Positions 23,257 to 33,064 of a DNA stretch of 64,000 nt are shown here, piece after piece. The notes under the pieces were generated by a model. The model ran no database searches and had not been told where the DNA came from. It saw only the letters and a list, made by a program, of their open reading frames with translations. The translations under genes were made by a program, and so were the position numbers. How positions within the stretch are numbered: position 1 is the first letter of the stretch; each line of letters opens with the position of its first letter. The stretch is from Isoetes taiwanensis (taxonomy: Eukaryota > Streptophyta > Lycopodiopsida > Isoetales > Isoetaceae). Where the stretch lies: contig JAJEKV010000054.1 of the NCBI GenBank assembly GCA_021234155.1, forward strand, positions 6,654,655-6,718,654, written 5' to 3'.

Positions 23257-24718
23257 CCATCTTCTTTTGCCTCAAGTTGAGCTGTGGTTGGGTGAAGACA
23301 TATTGTAGACTCTGATGGTCTGTATCCAATTGGAACCTCCTTTCCAATAGATAATGCCTCCATATTCTCAATGCTCTCACCACTGCTAGCAACTCCTGGT
23401 CATGGGTTGGGTAGCGCGTTTTGGCGTCGTTCATCTTCCTTGAATCATATGCTACCACCCTCCCTTCCTACATCAAGACCCCTCCTGTTGCGATCTTGCT
23501 GGCATCTGTTGCCACCAACTTATCTTTCTCTAGATCTGGCAAGACTAAGACTGGCGCGGTCGTTAAAGTTTCCTTCAACATCTCAAATGCTGCATGGGCC
23601 TTCCTTTGCCAATGACCCGCCAAATCTTTTACCTTTTCTGCTTTGGTGAGATCCGTCAATGGAGCTGCTACCTTTGCAAAGTTCTTGACGAACTTCCTAT
23701 AATACCCTGCTAAGCCGAGGAAGCTCCTCACTTCATGGATGTTCGATGGTGACGGCCAATCAATTACCGCTTCAATCTTTGCAGGGTCGGTGGAGATTCC
23801 TTCTGCTGTGATTATATGCCCCAAGTATTCTACCCTTTTTGTCGCGAAGTGACACTTGGATAGCTTTACATAAAGCTGATGCCTCCTCAACTTTTCAAGT
23901 ACTTTTCTCAAGTGTTGGGCATGCTCCTCCAAGGATTTGCTGTATGCTAGAATGTCATCAAAGAAAACTATGATGAATGCATCTAGGAACTCGCGAAAAA
24001 CATCGTTCATGAGCCTCATGAAGGTTGCTGGAGCGTTGGACAATCCAAATGGCATCATTGTGAACTCATAACGGCCATATCTCATCCTGAATGCCGTCTT
24101 ATGGATGTCCTCTTCCTTGATTCTAATCTGGTGTTAGCCTGACCTCAAATCTATCTTGAAAAAAACCTTTTCTCCCTACAGTTGATCCATCAAATCATCT
24201 GATCGAGGTAGAGCATATTTGTTCTTGGTGGTGTGCTTGTTCAATTGACGATAGTCAATGCACATTCTGAGACTTCCATCCTTCTTCTTGACGAAGAGTA
24301 TTGGCGCTCCAAATGGGGAGACACTAGGTCTTATAAACCCTAGGTCTAGCAACTCCTGCAATTGCTTCTTCAATTCCGCCAACTCCTGAGGTGACATCCT
24401 GTAGGGCGCCTTACTTGTTGGCTTTGTTCCTGGCTCAAGTGCTATTTCACACTCGACTCCTCTGTAAGGTGGAAGTTGCTTGATCTCATCTGGGAACAAA
24501 TCATGGAATTCCTTCACTAACTTGGCTATGGGCTTTGGGAGCTTTCTCAACGCTTTGACCTGTTTGTCTTCCTCTGCCTCTTGCTCGTCAACTTTGAGTT
24601 TAAAGACATAGGCCACTTGCTCCTTCCTTATGCATCTAAGTAGCTTCTTACTAGACATGCATTGCATGATTGGGGTGACTTCTTTACATGTTATCTCAAT
24701 GACCTTGCCCTCTGGCAT
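23123..24718 (-). pseudogene. Chromovirus reverse transcriptase and RNase H region
   Basis: The frame from 24718 reads into the fingers of Ty3-type reverse transcriptase ([37 protein letters not shown]). It is cut by TAG at 24176-24178 and TAA at 24134-24136, then resumes at 24085 with [17 protein letters not shown] and the catalytic box VFFDDI (both Asp kept; the residue before them is Phe rather than the usual Tyr/Ile/Leu type). The connection domain follows ([18 protein letters not shown]). RNase H begins with LVATDAS, is cut by a stop at 23468-23470, continues with YDSRKMNDAKTRYPTHDQEL and TDHQSL, and loses frame near 23,260. It copies the element RNA into DNA in virus-like particles. Non-functional here. 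Confidence 0.9.
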
Positions 24719-24750
24719 TGTTAAGGTTACTTTTCACTTCCCACAATCAA

Positions 24751-25725
24751 TCAGGCTCCAGCCGCTCCAAGGTATTCCATGCCTATGATCAAGTCATACT
24801 TGCCGATGTTCATTACTTCCGCTACCATTCCAACATTGATACCTGGCAAGTCTATGTCGAAGTTGATCCTCTTCCCTGCTGTGTGTCGGATTGCCTCACT
24901 TGCCAACATAACCGGTCTAGGCTTGGACTTCAAAGGCTTCAGCTTCAACATCTCTACCATCCTTGGGAAGCAAAATTGTGGGTACTCCCTGTGTCTATCA
25001 ACACTATGAAGGACTTGGCCCCGACCTTCCCAATCGTCGAAATGACTTGGTACTGACTCTCAGCATTCTTGGAGTCAATAGCAGCAAAGATGTGGCACTC
25101 ACCCTGGATGTAGTCGCGAGCATCTTCTTCGTCGATCTTCGAGGATGTCTCCCATCCTCCTAGCTCTGCCAACGCCGCATTCATCACAAATGGGCAGTTA
25201 TGTGTCCGATGTCCTGGCTGGAAGCACCTAAAGCACAACTGCTTTTCAATACGTTTCTGCCTCTTCTCCTTGGGAATGGACTGTAAGAACTGCTTCACTG
25301 CTTTGGAGTAGTTTGAACCACCTCCTTGCTCCTTATCCTTGAAGCTGACCTGCTTCTTGTCCTGCTTGCCGAAATTTGGGTTGCCTTGCTTTCCATAATT
25401 TGCGTTGTACTGCGGTCTGATAGTTGCTGGGCTTGTTGCTCTTGGATTGTAGCTTCCTGTAGCCTTCCCCTTGTTCTGATAGTATTGTTACTTCGGTCAC
25501 TCCCTTGAGGTCCTGTTCCTTGCAAGCTCACTGCTTTTGACTCTGCTTCTGACACTGTTCTGGGGTTTATTGCTCTCACCAGCTTCCTAATCTCCTCGTT
25601 CAAGCCTTCAATGTATCCCTCTACTGCATGTCTTTCACTCAATTTTGGCATATAGAGCCTCAGCCTCATGAACTCTTCGGTGTAATTCTGGACATGTTGG
25701 AGGTTATATTGCCCGAGAGGCTCTT
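24751..25725 (-). pseudogene. Chromovirus gag C-terminus, zinc knuckle and protease
   Basis: Gag starts abruptly at the truncation and reads YTEEFMRLRLYMPKLSE, then a Gln/Ser/Arg-rich linker. After a frame change near 25,300 the zinc knuckle CFRCFQPGHRTHNC (CX2CX4HX4C, binds the genomic RNA) follows. Aspartic protease then shows the active-site motif LIDTGSTHNF, and after another frame change near 24,960 the C-terminal YDLIIGMEYL. The spacing matches gag-protease of plant chromoviruses. Both frame changes break the polyprotein. The capsid N-terminal part and start codon are absent. Confidence 0.85.
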
Positions 25726-26205
25726 ATGGGTGCAAGAAGATGTCACTGCTTTGTGAGTGATGAGCAGGCCAAAGACTTTCTTGAACCATTCCTCATGCAT
25801 GTGCTTGCCAAATCTCCTAAAGGCCCTTATGGCAACCTGAAATCATCAGCAATCAAAAGTCTCGTAGACTTGTCCAATTCGAAAGTGGACGTTGCTTCTG
25901 GTGAGGGAACTAGTAATTTGCAGCCTGATAAGGAAAGCAATAATGAACAAATAGCTGCTAAACTGGCTGCTCAAAGTACTGTGATGGCGGCGAACTTAGG
26001 GAATATCCTTGCCCACATTGCGGGTGATGCAAGCAACAATAGAGTAGATTCACAGGTTGACAATGAAATAATTGACAGGGAAACCGAAACTGAAGGCAAC
26101 CAAGGCGGCTCTAGTGATTCACAGGTTTGCCAAATCAATAATAAAATAATGTCAGTTGTGAAGGATGCAGCGGAACTAATAGAAAATAACAATTCTAAAT
26201 CGTGA
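25726..26205 (+). pseudogene. Acidic, Asn/Ser-rich coding remnant upstream of the phosphatase-like domain
   Basis: A 160-codon plus-strand frame reads like a genuine protein: DEQAKDFLEPFLMHVLAKSP at the start, then a Ser/Asn/Glu-rich stretch, an Ala-rich helix (IAAKLAAQSTVMAANLGNIL), and a final acidic helix (IMSVVKDAAELIENN). After the stop a Lys-rich stretch continues in frame. I do not recognise a family. It sits directly upstream of, and on the same strand as, the HAD/FCP1-like fragment, so it may be the N-terminal part of the same dead gene. Its own 5' end appears to be lost at the junction with the chromovirus; the ATG at 25726 need not be the true start. Confidence 0.4.
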
Positions 26206-26489
26206 AAGAAGACGAAGATTAAGGGTGGCGGGGGAGAATGACGCCGATGACGGCAAATAAACCTAAGATGATAGGTATGGCCTTGCCCATTTAAATCGCT
26301 ACCACGCCGTGATTTAATTTGTATTACCTTTGAATTAAATCGCCCGTGCATGCTTTGATTATTTTTCGTTGTCAAACTAAATCACGCCGAAAGCCGATTT
26401 GGTTATGACTATTTCAAATCACGCTTTGGCTGCTTTGTATTGTTTGTGTTATCGTATCTTGCTGACCGGATACATGTTTGATGTTTCAG

Positions 26490-27126
26490 CTTCCATTGCG
26501 CTTTCTAAGAAGGTTGTGGTATTCGACCTAAACGGAGTCCTTTGCAAGACTTTTCCGAAAAATAAAGTGGCTAGAGAACAGCTTTCATCGACACCGAGAG
26601 AATCAAACACCAAGTGGATCTATCCGCGTCGCACTTGAAGGAGATGCTAGATGAGGCATTCAGGTTATTTCGAGTTGGTATTTGGTCATCCATGGAACTA
26701 AGGAACATCAAGGATACTTTGGAGGCACTGGGGGAAATGCGTAGACATTGGTTGACCTTTTGGGATCAGAACAAATGTGTGAAGTTCACTAATCCCAAGG
26801 ATCCAACAGCAAGCCTATCTTCATCAAACACTTGAGTAACATGATGGACCTAACTTGGTATCGAGAATAAGGATGATATAATCATAGTGGATGATGATGC
26901 TCAAATGCTTCTACAATCAAACACAAAGCCCTCAATCCACCATCTTACGATCCAAAAAAACTTTATGCATGATGATTTTCTGGTGAAGTTTGTGTCTATT
27001 ATGCATAATTTGGCTATGGGGATGATGGTGGGTGAAGTGTTAGATTCGTACCCAAAACTGGATAGAACGGCTGACATGGAACCACACCTTGTTAAATACG
27101 TGGAAAAACATGGATTGATCCCTTAA
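26490..27126 (+). pseudogene. FCP1/SCP-like HAD phosphatase domain fragment
   Basis: Three plus-strand frames together cover one domain. KVVVFDLNGVLCKTFPKN (from about 26510) resembles the start of an FCP1-homology domain, with DLNGVL at 26525-26542 in the place of the nucleophile motif DxDxT/V. The second Asp of the classical motif is Asn here. A frame change near 26,560-26,590 leads to FRLFRVGIWSSMELRNIKDT (second motif, Ser) and LTFWDQNKCVKFTNPKDP. A stop at about 26835 is followed by IIIVDDDAQMLL, the acidic third motif, and a C-terminal helix ending at 27126. Intact relatives are nuclear phosphatases acting on RNA polymerase II tails or related targets. A plausible 3' splice site (GATGTTTCAG) ends at about 26489. 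Frameshifts and the Asn change argue for a dead copy. Confidence 0.6.
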
Positions 27127-27598
27127 TGTTTTATTGAATATATGATATTTTTGTATGATATTTGTGCCATGTATCGATAATTTCGAAGTCCGAATTGCCT
27201 CGCAAATAATGCAACTGCTATTATCAAACCTAATATTATCATCTATCGAGCAAGCAATTTTGGTATCATCTATGTTAGCAACTTGCTCTTCATTTTTGCA
27301 TATTTCAATTCGCATATGAAACGTCACACGTGAATCGCAACCTTATGTTATTTTTGAAGTCCAAAAAAAAAGATTAAAAAAACAAAAACCCCCCAGAAGA
27401 CAATAGCAGGTTGGCGTGATTTTAGAGTTGACATAATCCCAATTTAATTGGATGATGGTTATACTGTCGTGGTCTCTAGTAACCTTTGCTATCTATCATA
27501 AATATTTCATATGATACCGTGTTAATATGTTCTATAAATATTCTCTAATATGTTAATATGTTCTCTAATATGTTAATATTCTCTAGTTACTGGCCCAT
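27127..27598. other. AT-rich spacer, no gene seen
   Basis: Includes A-rich runs near 27365-27390 and a short TATGTTAATATGTTCTCTAA repeat near 27,525-27,585. There are no open frames of note. Confidence 0.4.
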
Positions 27599-27950
27599 AT
27601 TTCGCACCGTAACCACGATGCGAAATTGACTCAGGTACAAATTATTGAAGGGCCTATTTCGCACCGTAGCCACGGTGCGAAATCGACTGAGTTACAAATT
27701 ATTGAAGGGCCTATTTCGCACCGTGGCTACGGTGCAAAATACGTGGATCCAGTTTAGTTACAAGCCCATATTTCGCACCGTCGCCACGGTGCGAAATCGA
27801 CTCAGTTACAAATTATTGAAGGGCCTATTTCGCACCGTGGCTACACGGTGCGAAATACGTGGATCCAGTTTAGTTACAGGCCCATATTTCGCACCGTGCC
27901 ACGATGCGCAATACATGCATCCAATTTACTTACAATACAGCATTTCGCAC
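27599..27950. repeat. Dimeric tandem array of palindromes (ATTTCGCACCGT...ACGGTGCGAAAT)
   Basis: Six 27-30 bp palindromes at 27599, 27656, 27713, 27770, 27827 and 27886, with a degenerate half-copy near 27942. The one at 27656-27683 is perfect (12 bp stem, loop AGCC). Loops alternate between AGCC/CGCC-type and GGCT-type, and spacers alternate between two 29 nt types (GACTGAGTTACAAATTATTG and GTGGATCCAGTTTAGTTACA). The true unit is therefore a 114 bp dimer with 57 bp monomers. A 110-codon frame (27645-27977) runs through it and repeats FRTVATVRN; this follows from the repeat and is unlikely to be a gene. Confidence 0.8.
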
Positions 27951-27977
27951 ACTGAGCACTATCGAACTGATAAATAA

Positions 27978-28089
27978 ACCAACTCTTTTACAGTAGAGAC
28001 GTTATCAAGAGCTCTCAATACGGACATAACCTTTGCCTTGCCTACATCTCATTGATCTCCACTCCCTTGATCGCCAACAAACCGCGCAC
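27978..28089. other. Short spacer, nothing seen
   Basis: No open frame or repeat recognised. Confidence 0.4.
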
Positions 28090-30067
28090 TTATACCAAGT
28101 CTGCCCTCTTTTTTTCCCGCTGGGTTTTTTGTCTAAACAACTTAGCAAGTGTTGATTCACTCTGGTTCCGTGATTTCTTCACCCACTTGCACACGATCCT
28201 TCTGTAAAACCATTGACACATCTGCTGCAAGGAATTCCCAACTGAACCTCTGTGTTGAGTGAAACGGAAGAATGCATTCTTTGCTTGCTTATGGGACTTC
28301 TCCATTCCCTCGTATTCCAAATTCCCGTGCTTCCATATTCCCCGACAAACCACACGCCATGTGCGAACAGAATATGGACATAGTGAGTCAAATTGGCCTC
28401 ACCCCATGCCGCCAGAAAGACTTAGTGAAGTTTGTGACGCCTCCCGGAATTTGGCAACATCATTTTCCCCGCACTACCTTTTTCTCAGATTTCCTTTACC
28501 AAGACATAGAAATCCCGCCATGCCTTGATTTTATTCAGCGGCGTAACCACCACGATCATTTCAATCATCCTCACCTGCAATAAGATCCTTGTAAGCTTCC
28601 CAAACACCGATAAGTTCTCTTCACTGGAGGCAAAACCTCTTAGCCTTTTGGACCACCCATACTGGTTTCAGGGGAACCTTGTCGGATACCTTTGGATCTT
28701 GAAGTATTTTGTAGTGCCCACCATGAAGTCCCACATTAGATAGCACCTTTTCAACTTCATGCATGGCAACTTCCCTAGAGCTTTGGGGTGATTTATGCAA
28801 ACAGGATACTCATGTAAACCATCTTGTGGATGATTCTCAAGAAAGCATGAAGGGTGCATATGTGTACTCTTCTTAACGGAATTGGCGTAATGGCATCAAG
28901 GTTGTGTCCTTCTCTTCTATTTTTGGTGGCTCATCCCGACACAATCTAATGTACTCTTGTCCAATCCAAATGAATCTCTTATTGCATAGAGACAAGAGGG
29001 GACAAGCATGAGTAGTCTTACCAAAGACCATGCTTCATTCTCAGACATGCATTTTATTGTCTTCAAATCTGCAGCAAGATGCCATTCAACCTCGTACTCA
29101 CCATATCCAGGAACTGCAAGTTTTTCTCCGATTCCGTGAGAGGCAATCATTGTGGGAATGTGTGTTTGATCAAAAACCCATTTCAAGATAATCGTGATTT
29201 TCCTCCTGGTACCTGAAATAAACCAACCCACCAAATGTGATCTTCGTGACCGGATCGAAAACTTACCATCTAGATTTGACTCTTCATTCCCTCAGAGACT
29301 CGGTGAAACCCTCTCTCGTTTCTTCTCGCCTTTCACCAATTCCATTTCATCCAGCTTCAAAACAATTCTTAGTTTGCCAACAAGACTCTTCTACCTTCAT
29401 ATCATAAAATCGAACCAAAAGTGAAGCATTCTAGTTAAGTCTATCCAAAGAATTGTTATTTTCATTAAGGCGAAAGTATCACCAAACTTCGACTTCTTCT
29501 TACCTTTGGTATAGGATGCCAATGTATCCAAGTTGACACCGCCGGGTCACCGATACATATCACCAAGAAGCTCTTGCACTTGTTGTTCTCGATGACCTAC
29601 AAGTCCTCACACTAGTCATCCTTGATAGTAGAATAGTTTTGGTAATGCCTTGTTGTTTAAAGCCATCCCGCAAGCATCCAAACAAAGCAATATAAGCTTG
29701 CCTACTTATTCCGACATTGTCACACGCTTCTTGCAATCGATTCTGAGGTTTGACTGCTCCCCAACTCCTGCAAATAATTGATGTACTACAGCTTTCCTAA
29801 GTTCAATGCTACCGTGAAGCTTTAACATTCTCAATACATCATCTTTAGTAACTAATTTCTTTAATAAACCGCAATATTAGCGTGTTTTCTTATTTTCTTC
29901 TTCGCAAGATTTGGATCAACAAGCTTTTTAATAGCCATGACCCTTTTTTGAGCCTCCACCCCCTGGGCTAATATATTTATGGGCTTCGTGTTTTTGCCCT
30001 CTCCCCGATCCCCTGGAGTTCTTTTTAGCCGCTTGACCCGCTTGAAGGGAATCATTTTCTTGCGCAA
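28090..30067 (-). pseudogene. Decayed DNA-transposon-like coding region
   Basis: Several minus-strand frames read in one direction and make sense as pieces of one protein. At 29861-30067 there is a Lys/Arg-rich N-terminal part (VEAQKRVMAIKKLVDPNLAK). At 28917-29234 there is KITIILKWVFDQTHIP, then GYGEYEVEWHLAADLKTIKC, which resembles the D-containing core of unclassified cut-and-paste transposase families. At 28668-28859 a further piece carries DGLHEYPVCINHPKALGKLP. At 28090-28391 the end reads THYVHILFAHGVWFVGEYGS and, in another frame, GMEKSHKQAKNAFFRFTQH. Stops and frame changes separate all the pieces. The motif order and the closing HILFAHG and EKSHKQAKNAFFR blocks are what I rely on. 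I cannot name the superfamily, and no terminal inverted repeats were found. Confidence 0.45.
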
Positions 30068-31074
30068 CCCTCTTCATTCCTTGTCTGCAGTGGCATTCAT
30101 CTCAGGGCCACCAATTTCTGATTTTCTACCTCCAATTCATTGAGCTTGGCGCATTGTTGAGACAGAAAAGTAGTTCGCCTGTTGAGCCGATTAACATCCG
30201 ATAAAACTTTGCAATTGAATCCATACAAGTGGTTATACATGGCACGCAAATGTGGATCAAGATACCATTAACCAAATTATTACAAGAACCTAGTAACCCT
30301 TTGCCGTCCCTTACAAGCAAATTAATAAGACCGGATGCAGAGTGGAAGTTTGATGGGCTCGAGTGAAAGGATCACATGGATACAGCTTGGCATTTAGCCC
30401 GCAGGTCTATATTCATGGCTCCGTAAGCTTCGCAATGCATCTTCATCTATTGGTTGCTTCCAAGTGAACTTATTCCCCGTAAGGCGCATATTCTTTTGGC
30501 ACTTGCACTCTAAATTGACCCGCCAAATTAGTTTGATCCCTAAATAGAAGTATTAGAAGGAAGAACACTCAAAGGAATGCAATGACGACTTCTGAAACCA
30601 AATACCTTTGCCATTGACGCTGGAAAAGACCGAGAACCGAGCGAGATTAGATTAGAAAGATTCTTGTTAACAAAACGAGAGCGAAATTGAAAATTTTCGC
30701 CTATTTGCCGGGCAAGAATCCGCCATAATTCGAATTCAAAAACCCGCCCGGGCGCCATGGCAAGATCGCTACCCGATGGCACGATGGCAAGGTCGATGGC
30801 GCGAGGGCAAGCTCGATCGATGGCGCTGAAGCTCGATAGCATAAGCTCGAAGGTGGGAAAACGAAAATCCTAGATATAATCATCAAATATTCAGGTCGTT
30901 AGGAAATAATGATTGCGGGGTTAGGTTCGGGGGTTAGGTTCGGAGGTTAGGTAGTTAGGTTAGGGAAGAGTGAAAGTTAGGTATGGAGGGGGGGGAAGCT
31001 AGGTTCGGGATCCTACGTGGCGGCCCCCCTAATATATTCTTAGGAGGCCCTTATTTGACCTCAAAAAAACTCTA
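30068..31074. other. Spacer with short G-rich and GATGGC-type repeats
   Basis: Minus-strand frames at 30126-30320 and 30540-30842 may belong to the start of the decayed transposon but show no motif. At about 30745-30840 CGATGGC words are repeated. At about 30910-31010 GGTTAGGTTCGGGGGTTAGG-like words repeat irregularly; they are not telomeric (the plant telomere unit is TTTAGGG). Confidence 0.35.
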
Positions 31075-32770
31075 ATGAAAAGATTAGCTTGAAGAACTCG
31101 ATTTTCAAACTCCTATATAAAATGGAAGCAGGGGTCCCCCCTTCTCAAAAAGTGTTGCAGAAAAGGAGCCCCTGCTTCCCTTCCCCTATACAGTACAATG
31201 AACAAGTTTTAGAGCAACACCACCATTAATGAGATGAATACTTATATCCAATTAGATCTAGAAAAATATGGCACTTGATTATAATAACAAACTAGGACAA
31301 ATCCGGATCTTAAACTTGCTTCTAAACTTGCGGGAAGTAATGGATATTATATAAATGGGTTAAAGTATGGGTGGATGGCTCCATTTTATGAGGCATTAGA
31401 AACAAATGCTAGGTTACTTACGACATATAAGGGAATTGCCTGCTGGGCTAGATTCCAGCATTGGAATTTAGCCCACCGGGCCATTCCCGTGTACGTGAAG
31501 GTCGGGCAGGGTGCTTTCAGCCGTAAATCTCTGCTACGTGGACAATCTAGATTATACTTGTTGCAAAATGTGGAGCAGTGGTAGAAATAATTTCAGAATG
31601 TAGACCAAGAAGTACAGAACATAGATCAGGTGACATCCACAAAAAGAATTGCCGCCACATGTCACAACCAGATTGATCCATACGGCTGAAAGCAGCCTGG
31701 CTATAGGACAGTTAGACGTCTTTCTGCTTTGCCTTCCAATGATATACCCCCACGTTCTATTTTGCAAGCTTTCTTTGGGGTTTTTTGGGGCAAGCTTTCT
31801 ACTTCAGCTGTTGGATTGATGACAGGTGGCGCAGAACGGATGTCTAACAATCCTCCCTGTTACAAGTAAGGTCATGTGAGTGACCTTTCCGTAACCTTTC
31901 TTGTATATGTAACCCACAGCTAGGTGGAAATTCTAGTAATTAGCGTGTAGGTTTTTTCCTGATAACTTTTGGTTCTCACTTTTCAAGTGGCGCCTCTGTA
32001 GCACCGCTATTGTTATCTTTTTCCGCAGAGCATAGGGTGGGTTGCAATACTCCAGCCGTGGCGAGCAGAAGGGAAGCAAGACGTAGAGGGAGGGCTTAGC
32101 AAATCCAAATTTTGGCAAGCACGCCACAGGAGGGTTTAGCAATGGTGTCAACTTATTGTTTTGTCTCTCGACCTAATAGTTTTGGCCCCTTAACGAACAA
32201 CAATTTTCCATTTAGATATTCTACTAAAGGTAATAGATAGATAGATAATAAGCTATCAATGTAAAGTCACCACCTATCGCATCCAACACAAGTTTTAGTT
32301 TTTGTAGCACCTTCAAACACTAAGAGCCTTATATTGGCCACCGTTGTGTTGGGGCACATTCATTTTACTGGCCCCCTCTGACATGGCATGGATCCAGATC
32401 ACATAATATGCAAAATCAAGGGCTGAGATCTGTGCACGTTCCATGGATTTTCATTTTCATTTTCTTTTCTTTTTTTCTTTTTTTGTGGGGGGAGGGGGGT
32501 GACGAATTCTAGGCGTGGTGTTTGAACCAGAGCATATCCATGGCATATCCAAGGGATATCCAGTATCATGTTTGAATCAAACACCATAGCATATCCATGG
32601 CATATCCAAGGGATATCCAGTGTCATGTTTGAACCACAAAAGAACACGGCTTACTTTTTGCTTTTTTCACTTTAGATTGGTTCAATCAGAGCAATGGCCA
32701 ATATTTACTAGTCTAACTTCAAACACTGAGACAAAAGAAGACAGGTAGAAAATTAATCAAAAGAATACTG
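31075..32770. repeat. 1.7 kb direct duplication, copy A
   Basis: Starts near AAAAGATTAGCTTGAAGAAC and runs to the GGACAAAAGAAGAC-like sequence near 32,735-32,770. It matches 33,065-34,680 with scattered substitutions and small gaps. It holds a hairpin at 31124-31179 (GGAAGCAGGGG / CCCCTGCTTCC), a 70-codon frame at 31375-31584 matching the frame in copy B, and an internal 57 bp tandem duplication at about 32,531-32,640 (ATATCCATGGCATATCC). Copy A has a 15 bp extra piece after KVGQGAFS, which changes the frame relative to copy B. Confidence 0.85.
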
Positions 32771-33064
32771 GTACAAAATTAAACTCAAAGCATCTGAATT
32801 CTGACATCTAGATTCTGACATGGAAAGATATGAATAGACAAATGTGCTATTCACCTTAATGTGATATTCTCAATGCTTCTGGAGCCATGTGCTGAAGAGA
32901 TTGAGATTGACGAACTGTACTGAGGACTACATATTCCTTTTTAGTGGCAGCTTATTTCAGTTTTTTTTTATAAGTTGTATTCCCTTTGTAATGAATGGTT
33001 GAGAGGAAACTCCCCCTTTTTTTTTTTTGTGTAATAGAGTATATATGCAATCAATATTGTTCTA
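32771..33064. other. Spacer between the duplicated copies
   Basis: AT-rich, with a T-run at about 33,018-33,028. No gene seen. Confidence 0.4.

Larger units (their letters stand above)
19429..25725 (-). mobile_element. Ty3/gypsy chromovirus, decayed and 5'-truncated
   Basis: Order on the minus strand is truncated gag (CCHC zinc knuckle), protease, reverse transcriptase, RNase H, integrase, chromodomain, an approximately 0.7 kb 3' untranslated part, polypurine tract and 3' LTR. That order (integrase after RNase H) and the chromodomain-like end place it in the chromovirus branch of Ty3/gypsy (Metaviridae). The 5' LTR, primer-binding site and start of gag are missing: homology stops at about 25,725 where plus-strand coding-like sequence begins. 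Pol has at least four in-frame stops and several frameshifts, so the copy is not autonomous. With only one LTR present, insertion age cannot be judged from LTR divergence. Confidence 0.9.

Noticed and set aside
21722-25163. Plus-strand frames across the chromovirus
   Set aside because: They are antisense to well-supported gag-pol motifs on the minus strand.
27599-27950. A CRISPR-like array (palindromic repeats with spacers)
   Set aside because: The spacers are also repeated (two alternating types), there are no cas genes, and the context is a plant genome.
27645-27977. A 110-codon protein with FRTVATVRN repeats
   Set aside because: It is fully explained by translation of the palindrome array.
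30900-31010. Interstitial telomere repeat (GGTTAGG words)
   Set aside because: The spacing is irregular and the unit is not TTTAGGG; it looks like a simple G/T-rich repeat.
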